Assembly: GCA_012862575.1 (NCBI GenBank)
Contig: BLSF01000042.1
Span: 248,001-312,000 of the forward strand
DNA length: 64,000 bases
Source of the DNA: Parietichytrium sp. I65-24A
Lineage: Eukaryota > Sar > Bigyra > Thraustochytrida > Thraustochytriidae
Direction of reading: 5' to 3'
The notes beneath the pieces were generated by a model. That model was given only the letters and a program-made list of their open reading frames with translations. It was not told where the DNA came from and searched no databases. Both the position numbers and the translations under genes were made by a program. Within the stretch, counting starts at the first letter, position 1. Every line of letters begins with the position of its first letter. Positions 10,980 through 21,614 of this stretch are shown piece by piece.

Positions 10980-13900
10980 TCACTGATAGAGCAATCGCTT
11001 GCCTGGCCCTGATCCCCACTGTGGCTTGCTCGACGACTTGAAGTGCTGTCTGCCGCCGCTGCTTCCCGACCGACTCCGACGTCTTGCATTTGTCGGCGTG
11101 CCCCCATTAGCCAATGAAAATATAACAGTGCCTTCCTCTGCAGTCTGTCTGAGAGGCGCTGACCTCCCTCTCTCCGCTTGGCCGTTGCCGGCTCGTGGAT
11201 GTGGCGCAGACTCGGCGCGAATTCTTGTCTGGTCTGTCCTCGGAAGCCGAGGCGGTGTATTCAAACCAGTAGCGACCGGCGAGGAAGACTCCTCCACACT
11301 TTTACTCCTCTGCTGCCTCCGGGCCTTTAAGCCTTGTAATAAACTTTGAGTGAATGTTTCCTTACTAATGCTCTGACTTCGGCGAGGCACTCCCTTTTCT
11401 GCATTAGCAGCTTCTTTTTCCACCTCGTCAGCAAACACGGCGTTGGTGTGACTGCTCTGCAGATTGTTCTTACTAATCTGAATCCTACTTTCTTTCAGAG
11501 CTTTGACAATTTCAGTGAGATCTGTGTCAATGTCCTGCGTTTCCTTTGACAAGGTTGCAGCAGAGGCCTTCGTGGGAGTGACAGTCTGCTCGCGCGCGGC
11601 GTGGGAGTGGTGCACTAGATCGGATAGTTCAGGATCCTCACTCAAAAGAACTCGGACAAGATGGTTCGCGCTCTCCAGCTTCCTCCTCATCATGGCCAGG
11701 TCTTTGCTGTGCTGAATCTCCATATCGTCTCGAAGAGACTGCAATTGAGCTTCCGCAGCCTCCAATTTAGACTGCAAACTAGACGCCCGCTTTCGCGCAA
11801 GGTCGAGGTCAGTGCGATTCCTTCGGGATTTTGAAACGGCTTTGTTTGTCGTTTCACGAAGCAATCGTACCTCACCCTCGACCTCTTCCGCGTCCAGGGC
11901 CGCTTTGCTCAGCTTCTCGGAGAGATCTCGCACAATCTTCGCCTGCTCAACGGTTGCCTTTTTATCCCGCCTTGCCCGGCAGTCCGCCTTTCGCGCCTCG
12001 TTTAGAGCCTCCTCCTTCTCCTTTAGCACCGCGCTCATTTCCCCCTGCAAGCGAATGATTGTTGTTTCCATCACATCGCGATAAAGGTGAAAGTCAGCAA
12101 TCTCTTGTCTTGCTCGGCCAAGTGCGCGAGTTAGTTTGCGAATCACGCTCGTGTGCTTTCTCGAGACAGAGCTGCTCTCTTCATAGTCTCCGTTCTCTGC
12201 GCACTGACCCGACTCCGCACGGATGCCCTCTGCTACAGCCTCTTCCTCATCGTCACTGCCGCTTTCCTCTTCGCCAACACCATCTTCACTCACATCCGAG
12301 TCGTCCTGAAAAGTCCTTGCATGCCCCGCTTCATTCGAAATCTTGTCAAGCTCATGGTCTTTGAGTGCATCCTTGCCAAAGATATTGGGGTGCCTGAGGG
12401 AGTTGAGGCTCAAGGTTTTGTTGAGTCTTGCATTCTCCATTTCCAGTCGAACAAGTTGCTCCTTGGCATCGGCGAGATTTTGAGCTAGAGAATCGTTTTC
12501 TTCGGACAAGCTCAGATTCTCCGCATTCAAAAAGTCTTGATTCCCTTCAAGCGACGAAATTCGCCTTTGCTGGGCCGTCAATAGACTGCACACCGTATTA
12601 GACCAGCGCTTGAGCCCCGTAGCAAGCTCGGGGGCTTCGAATGCGCCTTGTTTCTCCAAAAAGTATGAGAGCACGCAGCTTTGTTCTCTTGTCTTTTGAA
12701 TTGCAGACTCTAGGTTTACATTTTGCAAGACTGAGGCAGAGCTGATTACACTTGATACATTGCTGCCAAATGAGGAAAAACTGCCCCGCCGTTTGATGCT
12801 CTCTTCCTCTACCTGCTCCCACCTTGTACTTTCTCCATCTGCAAGGTCGTGCGTCTCAAGCTCTTTCTCGATGGGGTTCCTTGGTACTGGCGGAGGCGGA
12901 GGTGGAGGTGGTGCGTCGACGGGCTGCCGAACCTCGTCTTTCGTCTCTACATCACTCAAAGCAAGAATATTATCATCTCCACTTAGGTAGCTCTTTGACA
13001 TCGAGCGAAATAGACTAGCGTCGCCCTTTTTGGCACGCTTGCGCTCTCCTGGTGTGGCAGGAAACACCAATTCGTCTCCCGCGCAAATCTGTTGGAGCCT
13101 GGTGATGATACTGAGAATGGTCACAGTGGTATCAGCATTTTCAACTTGGTACACCGCTTGGTCATTCGCAAAAGATCCGTCCAAATTCAACCCTTCTCCA
13201 TTTTGCTCAACTTGATCCGGCGAGCATGAAATCGTTCCGAGTCCCGCAAAGTACTCGTTGTCAATTATGGCATCCCGCAACAGGAGGCCAAACTTCGACT
13301 TATGAAACGGCACCACCGGCTGAACGCCCTCTAACGCGTCCAACAAGTAATTAAACTTGTTGATCTGTGTCATCTCACTTGGATCTGCGAATATCATTTG
13401 CAGCCGCGGCATCTGACCCGGACGTTCCTCAGCGCTATGTTCGGATGCTTTTTCGAAATCAGCAACCATTGACAATGTGATCACTCGATGAAATGGAGAA
13501 GGCTGGTTTTCAGACGAAAACTCGTTGGCAACACGCTCTACCAATTGGACAATATCTTGGACACTTGTCAACCGAACCTCGAGAAGCGGATCAATCCGAG
13601 TTGAAGGAGAATGTTGTCGATCATCGACGATTCTTAGATTAGCACCAGCTGTGTTTCTTGCTGGGGCTCTTTGATGCCCTGATCCGCTCGCTATTTCTGC
13701 TAGGGCGTCCACCAGTGAGCCGTCCCCCAGAATGTGCACCCAGGAGATGCACAAGTCGAGTTCGCTGCTTTCTTGCCCGAATTCTTTAGAAAGGCTCTCC
13801 AAAAGTCCATTCGTTTCGAAGAGGGACTTGCAAGCCATAACGACATAGTTTGGATTCCATTGTACTGCGAATATCGACGCATTCTTTCCATTCGCGACTT

Positions 13901-14336
13901 CTGAACACGCCGGATCGATTGTGGAGGAGAATACTTTATGCTCTCCGTTTGAAGCTATACCAAAAGCTGCATCTGGACGAAACTGCAGCACAATGTCGTC
14001 CTCTCCGCGGTCACTCCTCTCCACATATGTGACTCTGTCTGGAGTGCTGACCGCTGCAAAACCCCGTCGCCCGCTCGATTTGCTTTCGCTCTTTTCTGAA
14101 CTCACAGAATTCGACCTCTTCCGCTTGTCCGGTTTTGAAACGGCAGCCTTTTTCGCGCTCAGGGAGATGCTAAACCATGAGTCATGAGACCTTTCCTTGC
14201 CACTGCACACGCTGGACGCCCGTCGCGATCGCTGTTGCCTCAGGAAGCTCGAGCTAAGGTCGATTTTCTCCTCCTCCCCGCCACCTAGGCTCCCATTTCG
14301 CAGAGAAGACTCCCACGCTCCCAACGACTCCTCCAT
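10980..14336 (-). CDS. Coiled-coil protein with a degenerate kinesin-motor-like domain
   Basis: An 1118-residue protein counted from the first ATG (14336). The frame continues upstream to a TTG at 14420. Residues about 100-417 follow the order of a kinesin motor: a strand with QFRPD, IFAVQWNPNYVVMA in the P-loop slot (residues 155-168), NQPSPFHRVITL in the switch I slot (277 onward), RLQMIFADPSEM in the switch II slot (about 311-322), then INKFNYLLDAL and VPFHKSKFGLLLRDAI, which match the alpha4 and L12-alpha5 signatures INKSLxxL and VPYRDSKLTRLL. The catalytic Gly-Lys-Thr of the P-loop is missing, so ATP hydrolysis is not expected. A run of nine prolines follows (476-484), then long coiled coils split by an acidic segment, and a basic Ser/Arg tail. 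I infer a non-motile microtubule-associated or scaffold protein. The kinesin assignment was made by eye. Confidence 0.7.
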   Translation of the reverse strand: MEESLGAWESSLRNGSLGGGEEEKIDLSSSFLRQQRSRRASSVCSGKERSHDSWFSISLSAKKAAVSKPDKRKRSNSVSSEKSESKSSGRRGFAAVSTPDRVTYVERSDRGEDDIVLQFRPDAAFGIASNGEHKVFSSTIDPACSEVANGKNASIFAVQWNPNYVVMACKSLFETNGLLESLSKEFGQESSELDLCISWVHILGDGSLVDALAEIASGSGHQRAPARNTAGANLRIVDDRQHSPSTRIDPLLEVRLTSVQDIVQLVERVANEFSSENQPSPFHRVITLSMVADFEKASEHSAEERPGQMPRLQMIFADPSEMTQINKFNYLLDALEGVQPVVPFHKSKFGLLLRDAIIDNEYFAGLGTISCSPDQVEQNGEGLNLDGSFANDQAVYQVENADTTVTILSIITRLQQICAGDELVFPATPGERKRAKKGDASLFRSMSKSYLSGDDNILALSDVETKDEVRQPVDAPPPPPPPPVPRNPIEKELETHDLADGESTRWEQVEEESIKRRGSFSSFGSNVSSVISSASVLQNVNLESAIQKTREQSCVLSYFLEKQGAFEAPELATGLKRWSNTVCSLLTAQQRRISSLEGNQDFLNAENLSLSEENDSLAQNLADAKEQLVRLEMENARLNKTLSLNSLRHPNIFGKDALKDHELDKISNEAGHARTFQDDSDVSEDGVGEEESGSDDEEEAVAEGIRAESGQCAENGDYEESSSVSRKHTSVIRKLTRALGRARQEIADFHLYRDVMETTIIRLQGEMSAVLKEKEEALNEARKADCRARRDKKATVEQAKIVRDLSEKLSKAALDAEEVEGEVRLLRETTNKAVSKSRRNRTDLDLARKRASSLQSKLEAAEAQLQSLRDDMEIQHSKDLAMMRRKLESANHLVRVLLSEDPELSDLVHHSHAAREQTVTPTKASAATLSKETQDIDTDLTEIVKALKESRIQISKNNLQSSHTNAVFADEVEKEAANAEKGVPRRSQSISKETFTQSLLQGLKARRQQRSKSVEESSSPVATGLNTPPRLPRTDQTRIRAESAPHPRAGNGQAERGRSAPLRQTAEEGTVIFSLANGGTPTNARRRSRSGSSGGRQHFKSSSKPQWGSGPGKRLLYQ

Positions 14337-15937
14337 CCTCAACAACTCGCGCGTCGCCCTTGCCCTTTCTCGCAAGCGAATGGTTCGCGCCCCGCTGCTA
14401 CGCGGCCCTTCAGGAGCCAATGAAATGAGCGAGACTGCGCGATGGACTTTGTCGCTTCTCTCCCTGTCTTTCCACTTCGCGGTCAGCCACAGTCACAGTC
14501 ACAGTCACAGTCACAGTCACAGTTACAGCCACGGCCACAGCGGCAGCAAAGCAGAGCAAAGCAAAGCAAAGCAAAGCAGAGCAATAGGAAAGCTTGCGCG
14601 CTTTGCAAGGTCCTCCGCCTTGCAACGTCGAACTCTTTCTGCTCTCGAAGACTTGCGTAGGATGGGGCAGTGCGCGATCACTCATTCACTCATTCACTCA
14701 CAGTGAATTGAACAATCGTTCGCGAGATGATTGCATGCATGGGCGGGCACTAATGTTTGTTTGCTTGTTTCGTTGTTTGTTTTGTTTTGTTCTGTTTTGT
14801 TTTGCTTGTTTTTTGTTCGATGCTGAGAAGGAAAAGAGACAGCCGGAGTCCGACATCCTTTGAAACAATTTGCCACTTGCCACATTTCTATCCATCTTTA
14901 TTTTGTAAAAACAAAAACAAAAGCAATGGAGGCCACTTCACACGTTGCATTCTTTCTCTAACTCTTCCCCTCTTCTTTTCCGTCGACAGAAACAAAAGAA
15001 AGCGAATGAAAAAGAGGTCAGGAAGTAGTTCATTGACTATGGAGACGAATGAATGAATGTATGAATGAATGAATGAACTTACTTCCTCATGGAAGAGGAA
15101 TTCTGGGCTCTTACGCTGCACACTATTCACCACGCTACCACCCCGAGAAAAGACCGTTGAAGATCAAAGAACTGCTCCTTTCAACCCTCGCGGAACGCTT
15201 CTGAGAAACCCTTTTGCTGAATTCTGATACAAGAGGAAGCGTGGAGAGTGGCTTAGGCGAAACTGTGTGACTCCTATGCGTCCAATGTATGCGCAGGCAC
15301 AAGAGAGGACAAGAAAACGAGGGGACTGGAAGCCGTTTTCTGCCGTTACTTGCGCGGATTGGCCGTTTCATCGTTACCCGCCGCTTTGTCGCTCTGTCTC
15401 TTTGTCTCTTTGCCGCTTGGTTGTAACGAATGTAACGAGCGTTGTAACGAACTCGCGAGGCGTTGGGAAACTTGTGAAACTTTTGTCAAACTTGTGTTAA
15501 ACTTGTGTCAAACTTGTGAAACTTGGCGCTCCTCGGAATAGAGAACGTAGGTGGGCGGACGTTGTTTTTTTGCGATATACTTTGGCGAAAAGGGTTTGAG
15601 AACCCGGACTGTCAGGCCCGGGGCGTTTCGTTTGCAGTCAGTTCGTTCGGGGTGGACCAGGAACGCGAACAAGGAAGAGAGAGGACATTTGGTCTGGTGA
15701 TGGCCAGTGTGTGAAGGTGCGGCCCGCGCAGAGTACACGGAGGTTGTGAATGACTTTTGGACGTCGCCATTTGCTCTCGTGTGCCACGGAGTTTGTGCGC
15801 TGCTTATTACCTGTGAATTGAAAGAAACTGCGAATTCACGGCCTCGGTTCGTGGATCAAAAGGCCGGGGAGACAGTATTTGGGCTCCGCGCAGCCCAGTT
15901 GCCCGTTTGAAAGCTCTAGTACGTGTAATTCGGAAGG
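14337..15937. promoter_or_regulatory. Divergent intergenic region with microsatellites
   Basis: This 1.6-kb gap separates two divergent genes and should contain both promoters. It holds CACAGT repeats (about 14484-14522), AAGCA repeats (about 14550-14580), a T/G-rich TTTTG tract (about 14755-14815), GAAT repeats (about 15047-15077) and an AAACTTGTG repeat block (about 15473-15524). No gene is supported. Open frames over the CACAGT repeat are only repeat translations. Confidence 0.5.
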
Positions 15938-18790
15938 ATGGCGCGCGGGCTGGTTGCCGGCGGGATTTTCTTCTCCAGTTTGGCGCTCGCATGCGGGCTG
16001 GCTGCGATGCTCGGGAGCCCGGCCATGCGGGCATGGATAGTGAGACGCACGGAATTGTATGACGGCATATGCTTGCGGGGCACAGGTGTATACTCTGTCG
16101 ACGACCGGTGGGGCGAAGGCGGCCCGCTGCTACGATGTGAAGAGAGGAGCGGCGTTGCCAGCACGAAAGCGTTTTGTGGAGATGGTACCGATCGAGACTC
16201 TGAACTTTGTGTCCGCACCATTGTCGCGAGATGCTTTGCACTGCTTTCAGTGCTGTTTCACATCGGAGCGATCGGCGCAGGATTATTTTGTCACGCTGTT
16301 GACACGATAAATGACGGGGTGCTTCCTGCCTTGATGGCTGCCTCCTTCGCGCTCTGTGCCTCTTTCGTAAGCTGGGGCCAGTTCATATCGATGGCCACCA
16401 GCAGCCTGTACTCCAGCGAGCGGATTATCTCCCAGTCCCGGGCAGAGCATTTGCTCGTATCGAACAGGGGCATCGGCTGCGTATTCCAAGAGCCCTTTGT
16501 CAGCAAGTGGTGGGCCACCCTTGTGTTGAAGAACCATCCGCAGGAGTGCGTTCTCTTCGGGAACGCGTACGTGTTGGCTGCATCAGAGGCAAGCTTTTCA
16601 CTACTGGGAAGTTTGATTATGTTCCTGCTTGTCAAAGATTTGCGGGATCTCATGGCGAAGCAGAAGGACCGCGCGAGTAGCACTGTCTCGTCCATATTTG
16701 ACGAGATAAATCTTGGGCCGCCCACGGTGCAGGCCCTCTCTGGCGAAAATGGCCTAGCGGGACTATCGGAGAGCGTGCAGCAACGCACGGATTTACTATC
16801 CGACGACGAGAGAAGTTTGGCTGGGGACCACGCTACTGGAGGCGAAAGCCCGTCTGTCGCGCAGAATTTGCGTGGGGAGGAGGGCGACGAGGACTATTTT
16901 TCCGGCGAGCATTCCAGCGTTCGTAACAGGTATTATTCTTTATACGGTGCATTTCACAGACATCTTGGCCTGCATTACGGCTGGTTGGCCAGGCGCTTGA
17001 TCGCTACGATTGTGCCTCTTCTTATCATCCTCAATCTGTGGCTCGTCGTTGTCTGGGTGCTGGAGGGAGTACGTTTTTCAATGGATGTGAACGTGAAAAG
17101 CCCTGTTCTCAAGCGCAAATTTACTTACGAGGTCTTCGATTACAACGCCGTGACCTCGGTTACAGACCTTTGGAACGGTGGAGGGCACCTGATGTCCATT
17201 CTTACATTTTTGTCAACCTTCCTTGTGCCGATCGCCAAGTGTTTTTTCTGGGTATACTTTTGGTACTTGCCATGTGATGAAATCAGACGCGGACAGATTT
17301 TGTTCTGGATGGATGCTTTGGGCAAAGTCGCGCTGGCAAACATTTTCTGTTTAGCCCTCATGACAGTGGGGTTTCTCTTCGATTCGACGTTGACGATTCC
17401 AGTCCTCTTGTTTGATGTGAAAGTTTACATCAAAGTCGGCGTCAACACCGGCTTTTGGGGGACGTGGGGTCTCGTATTGGCGAGTGTCATGTCGCTGTGT
17501 ATAGGGCAGTGGCACGTGTACTTTCATGGTCTGGCGGCCCGGTGGGAATTCATCAGGCACCGTGGTCGACATGCTAGAGTACGACGGACTGCTTCCATAT
17601 TCCGAATCATGGATACGCCCTTTTACGTGGACGACGGGCATCTCGGGGAAGAACCCGAAAGCGCACTCCGTGTCGTCTCTCCTTTCTTCCAGTCTGATGG
17701 CGATGGGCAACTAGGATCGCACGAAGAGGTTTCTTTGGCTGGCGTTGCTGAAGAGCCTCTGCTCCGACGGCTATTTCAGCGACGAGTTTCGGATTTGAAT
17801 CTTGCCGGTGGTGCTGAAGAGGTGGGGGCCCAAGCTGACCAACTGCTGCCGTTTTGCCTGCGTGAAACTGTGTTCCACAAACCAACGAGATTAGGCCAAA
17901 GTGGCAGTGGTCAAGTTGGAAACCCTTCGTTTGCGCATTTCAAGGAGTATGTGTTCTCAAAGGCCGCGAAGCAGATTGTTGATCTGGTGCTTGCAGCTAC
18001 GTTGGCGCAGACTCTCGTTGGCCTCTTCATCAATGTACAGTGTTTTCGCCGCAAAGGAGTCGTTGGGCACGGCGTCCTTGAGAAGCCATTGCAAAACATC
18101 TCGGTCTCGGTGACCGATCTTGTCAGCGCGGTGAACAAGATTGGCACATTTGAGCCCGCTAAAGCTCTTAGTACAACCATCGTTGCCTTTGTCATGGTGA
18201 TGCCTATCTTACACCTGCTCGGCTTAGGGATCCTGTGGAGATATCCTTTCCGACAAGTCCGCCTTGAAGAGACAGTCTTTCGTTTTGTAGAGCTCTTCTC
18301 AGCATGGAACTCGCTAGATATTTTTGTTGTTTGCGTTGTGGTAACTTCAGTGGATATCCCCGTCGTCTCGACCACTATAATTCCCCAGGTCGTGCCCGGG
18401 CTGATATCGATGGTCAAGCACTGGTTCCCTTCCCAGGATTTGTACACTTCTGAGGCAATTTTGCTGAATGGGTTCTGGGTGCTGCTGGTTGCTACTGTAT
18501 TGGAGAAACTCTGTAGCACTATTTTGATGCCGCTTTTCGCCACGAGAATTGCGCAAAAAAAGCTCGCAATCATCCAGAGTCGCCTTGCGGAGCAGGAGCG
18601 AGGCCAGATGACATACATGGAGCAATATCAGTTGCTGGAAGTGCTCTCGCCAACTGCAAGGTATGTCTCGAATCCAGCTTCTGTCGGAAACGGTATTCTG
18701 CCTTCGTTGCTGTGGTCATCTTTGGAGGCACTCGCCATACTGGTCCCGAGGAAAGGGACATCGCAGCCTTTCCAGCTTTCAGAGAGTTAG
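15938..18790 (+). CDS. PqiA-like polytopic membrane protein
   Basis: A 950-residue integral membrane protein with the ATG at 15938. An N-terminal section (residues 1-240) has about four hydrophobic spans with Cys residues between them. Two segments resemble the paraquat-inducible protein A fold. The first (about 350-540) has LIATIVPLLIILNLWLVVV, then a span, then DALGKVALANIF. The second (about 675-880) ends with the ETVFRFVELFSAWNSLDIFVVC block, which matches the PqiA signature of a helix before W-S/N-x-L-D-x-F. In bacteria PqiA works with PqiB and PqiC in lipid transport across the envelope; eukaryotic members are uncharacterised. A large acidic loop (about 250-330) and a His/Arg-rich loop (about 540-600) are cytosolic candidates. 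No intron is seen. Confidence 0.6.
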   Translation: MARGLVAGGIFFSSLALACGLAAMLGSPAMRAWIVRRTELYDGICLRGTGVYSVDDRWGEGGPLLRCEERSGVASTKAFCGDGTDRDSELCVRTIVARCFALLSVLFHIGAIGAGLFCHAVDTINDGVLPALMAASFALCASFVSWGQFISMATSSLYSSERIISQSRAEHLLVSNRGIGCVFQEPFVSKWWATLVLKNHPQECVLFGNAYVLAASEASFSLLGSLIMFLLVKDLRDLMAKQKDRASSTVSSIFDEINLGPPTVQALSGENGLAGLSESVQQRTDLLSDDERSLAGDHATGGESPSVAQNLRGEEGDEDYFSGEHSSVRNRYYSLYGAFHRHLGLHYGWLARRLIATIVPLLIILNLWLVVVWVLEGVRFSMDVNVKSPVLKRKFTYEVFDYNAVTSVTDLWNGGGHLMSILTFLSTFLVPIAKCFFWVYFWYLPCDEIRRGQILFWMDALGKVALANIFCLALMTVGFLFDSTLTIPVLLFDVKVYIKVGVNTGFWGTWGLVLASVMSLCIGQWHVYFHGLAARWEFIRHRGRHARVRRTASIFRIMDTPFYVDDGHLGEEPESALRVVSPFFQSDGDGQLGSHEEVSLAGVAEEPLLRRLFQRRVSDLNLAGGAEEVGAQADQLLPFCLRETVFHKPTRLGQSGSGQVGNPSFAHFKEYVFSKAAKQIVDLVLAATLAQTLVGLFINVQCFRRKGVVGHGVLEKPLQNISVSVTDLVSAVNKIGTFEPAKALSTTIVAFVMVMPILHLLGLGILWRYPFRQVRLEETVFRFVELFSAWNSLDIFVVCVVVTSVDIPVVSTTIIPQVVPGLISMVKHWFPSQDLYTSEAILLNGFWVLLVATVLEKLCSTILMPLFATRIAQKKLAIIQSRLAEQERGQMTYMEQYQLLEVLSPTARYVSNPASVGNGILPSLLWSSLEALAILVPRKGTSQPFQLSES

Positions 18791-19015
18791 AATTTTTATT
18801 GTATTTTTGTGAGAAAGAAGTTATTTATTTTGGTTTTCTCCGCGGTTCTCAACTCGAGCTGTGAATTCCCACAACACAAGCTGAAGACCGCGGGGTCGAT
18901 ATGATATGATATGATATGATATGATATGATGGTGATGTTTAGAAAAAAAAAAAACCAGGGACCAACTCGGGCGAGAGGCCCAAAGTCCCACATTGCGGTT
19001 CGCCTGCGCGATACT
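18791..19015. repeat. Convergent gap with GATAT microsatellite
   Basis: This is the 225-bp 3' gap between convergent genes. It contains GATAT repeated about six times (18898-18930), followed by an A-run. Both 3' UTRs must lie here. Confidence 0.75.
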
Positions 19016-20848
19016 CTAGCCGGAAAGATGCTCTTGGACAGTTAGTTTCCCAGCTGCGAGGTTCCAGGCCTGAGTAGGCTTGAACTGTTGAAAGTGCTCC
19101 TCATCGTGCGTGACGCACAGTACGGCTCCATCGAAACCGGTGAGAGAAGCCATGAGAGCCTCGCTCGTTTCAGCGTCAAGGTTTTCAACTTCGTCTAGAA
19201 TGAGAAGAGACGGAGAACTGGCCTGTTTTGAGAACTGCAAAGCTAAGTATAACCGTGTTCGTTCTCCTGCAGAAAGGGTACTTATTTGCTGAATTGCCAA
19301 CGATCCTCGAAGCCCGAATCGCCCGAGTTCAGTTCTAGCCTCAAGTGGAGTGATATCTCGCCTTTCTTGAAGAAGTTGTGACGGGGTCTGCGATCCGTGC
19401 TTGAGCACAAGAGAGAGTAGCGCGTCTTGCGGAAAATAAGCGATCCGAAGCCCTGGAGACCGGAGGAGAGCTCCCGACACGGGAGTTAGCGCATCGACAA
19501 TGAGCTTTAGCAATGTGCTTTTTCCTGAGCCATTCTTCCCTCTCAGTGCAATCCTTTCCCCAGTGTAGATCACGGCATTGGCAGATTGCAAAACGTCGGA
19601 TGGTGCGCCGCTATACCTGAAGGTTACATCTTGGATGGAAAGCATTTGTTGGCCCTTTCCCCAGCCACTGCCGCGGAGAGGGATGGGAGAAAAGCTATGC
19701 TCGCTTGTGTGTTTTGCAAGCTCTTCAAGCCTGTTAGCTTCCTTTTTCAGCGTTTTGACTTTAGCAGCCATGGATCTGTCCGCCTTTTGTTTGGCTTCTA
19801 CACATTTGCCCCTCTCAAATCGCTTGTCCACCTCTCGATTCGCTACCTTCTTGTTATAGTTCTTCCCGCCTTCTGCGATTCGGGCTTGAACTCTTTTCAG
19901 AGATGTAGCGGCTGTTGTCTCTTGTTTCTTGTGGATTGAAAGGCGCTTTGTGGCGTGTGATTTTGTGTTTTCGCGAATATCTTTGAAGGCGGTCCACCCA
20001 CAGTTGTAATGCTCAAGCTCTTTGTTCGGACTAATGTACAAGACTCGCTGGGCCAGCTCCTCGAGGAGAGCTTCCTTGTGTGATATAACGATAACAATCG
20101 CACCATTCTGTGCAATTCTGTTCACCCGCTTGACAAGCCACAGCATGGAGCCGGAATCTAAAAAGGAGGGCTCGTCCAGGACCAAGAGATCCGGGTGCGA
20201 TACAATGGCACCAACAAGCGCGCATTTATACCGCCAGCCACTCGACAATTTATTTACAGGAGTATGGAGAAGGTCCGCTGCTGCGAAGCCAAGCTCTCCC
20301 AGGATGTCACCAATCTCGGCTTTGGCAGATTCTGTCAAAGATTCTTGCTGGTCGTATAATTGTGCAAGTCTCGAGGCTAGACCGGGTATCAGCTCGGAAT
20401 CTGCGCTTTCGTTGTCTAGTTGAGATTCCAGGCTTCTAACTTTGTCATTGAGCTCGTCAGCTTTTAACTCGACAAGGGCCTGTAAGTATTTTGACGGAAC
20501 CATGTTGCCACCGGGCTGCTGCCCGGTCGAGTCCAAGTAGCATGTGGAAACTCTCTCAGGAAAGCCTGGCAAGGATTTTGACGCCAGCAACCTCGCAAAC
20601 GAACTCTTTCCGGAGCCATTCGGCCCCGCAAGGGCGTATATCGATCCGCACTCAAGCACCGCTTGGCACTGTGTGAATAGATCTGACTGATTGCTGTAAG
20701 CGATTCTTCCGAGATCAAGCTTGAGCTGCTGTCCGTTAAAGAGGCAACTCGCCTGACTCGACGGCTCTGGAAAGGACAAAGTTGGCAAGTGCATATCTTC
20801 AATTTGCGAGTTGTTTCCTTCTTGGTCGACTGTCGCTGCTGCGTTCAT
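19016..20848 (-). CDS. Divergent ABC-F-type ATPase, soluble, two nucleotide-binding domains
   Basis: A 610-residue protein with two ABC domains and no membrane spans. NBD1 has Walker A GPNGSGKS (75-82), signature LSSGW (201-205), Walker B LLVLDEP (221-227) and switch His in VISHKEA. NBD2 has Walker A GKNGSGKST (437-445), signature LSAGE (525-529), Walker B LLILDE and His in VTHDEEH. A basic, helical linker (about 290-385) joins the domains, as in ABC-F translation factors, where it reaches the ribosomal P site. The usual NHLD after Walker B is replaced by FLD in NBD1 and ENLD in NBD2, and the Pro after the second catalytic Glu is Val. A ribosome-associated role is likely but the subfamily is unclear. 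The ATG at 20848 is convincing. Confidence 0.82.
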   Translation of the reverse strand: MNAAATVDQEGNNSQIEDMHLPTLSFPEPSSQASCLFNGQQLKLDLGRIAYSNQSDLFTQCQAVLECGSIYALAGPNGSGKSSFARLLASKSLPGFPERVSTCYLDSTGQQPGGNMVPSKYLQALVELKADELNDKVRSLESQLDNESADSELIPGLASRLAQLYDQQESLTESAKAEIGDILGELGFAAADLLHTPVNKLSSGWRYKCALVGAIVSHPDLLVLDEPSFLDSGSMLWLVKRVNRIAQNGAIVIVISHKEALLEELAQRVLYISPNKELEHYNCGWTAFKDIRENTKSHATKRLSIHKKQETTAATSLKRVQARIAEGGKNYNKKVANREVDKRFERGKCVEAKQKADRSMAAKVKTLKKEANRLEELAKHTSEHSFSPIPLRGSGWGKGQQMLSIQDVTFRYSGAPSDVLQSANAVIYTGERIALRGKNGSGKSTLLKLIVDALTPVSGALLRSPGLRIAYFPQDALLSLVLKHGSQTPSQLLQERRDITPLEARTELGRFGLRGSLAIQQISTLSAGERTRLYLALQFSKQASSPSLLILDEVENLDAETSEALMASLTGFDGAVLCVTHDEEHFQQFKPTQAWNLAAGKLTVQEHLSG

Positions 20849-21323
20849 ACACGCGCAAGTATCAGAACAATTAACTCAGAGTCAATGGTCAATGCCTCTC
20901 TCCTTTTTGTTTCGGGATTGATGTGTTCGTTGATCGGTTTCGGATTTGCTGTTCAAGTTCTGGTCTTGCCATTGCCTTGCCGCAGAAAACTTTTTCAAGC
21001 ATCAAACGGATTCCCTCCATTGCGACAGCCATCTAAGCACCGAGGCACCGAGATCTCGGCTGCCGAACGAAGCTCCGCGTACTCTGGCAGTGGGTGCACT
21101 CCTTTTATCGTACTCACTGCCAGAGTTCCGGCTTTTTTTTCAATCCTTTTTTTACTTATTTTATTTATTAAAACTAGCTTGTGAATTTTGGCGTCCGACA
21201 GCTATTACACAAGATCGAGCGCTCGAAAATGTGGGCGCAACGCGCGAAGAACGCGCTTTCTTTTCTCTTGAAAAAATTCAACGTGCAATGTGTGTTCCCG
21301 AGGAAATGTCTTCGGCTTGTAGA

Positions 21324-21357
<34 letters not shown>

Positions 21358-21614
21358 GGATGGAGCGTTCTCGAAACCTTGCTTTGCTTGGTTGGATAAG
21401 AAATAGTTACCCAACTCTGAAGCGTTCTCGAAACCCTCCTTCCCTCTTTGGAACAGTGAAGCCACGAAGTGACAGCGTAAACAAAAACTATCGGAAGGTG
21501 AGGTGTCTTTGGAAGCACTTCGTGGCTATACTTGTATCAATAAATCTTTGGAAAAACGCGAGCGTTCACGGATGATCACGAGTCGTTGTGAAAATTTTCC
21601 AGCTCCGAAAAGAA

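Noticed and set aside
14410-14706. Frames over the CACAGT repeat (SHSHSH or VTVTVT)
   Set aside because: Repeat translations in a promoter region.
20884-21184. Hydrophobic frame of about 100 codons upstream of the ABC-F gene
   Set aside because: It overlaps the probable 5' region of the ABC-F gene and has two hydrophobic ends but no recognisable family. It is probably a chance frame in T-rich DNA.
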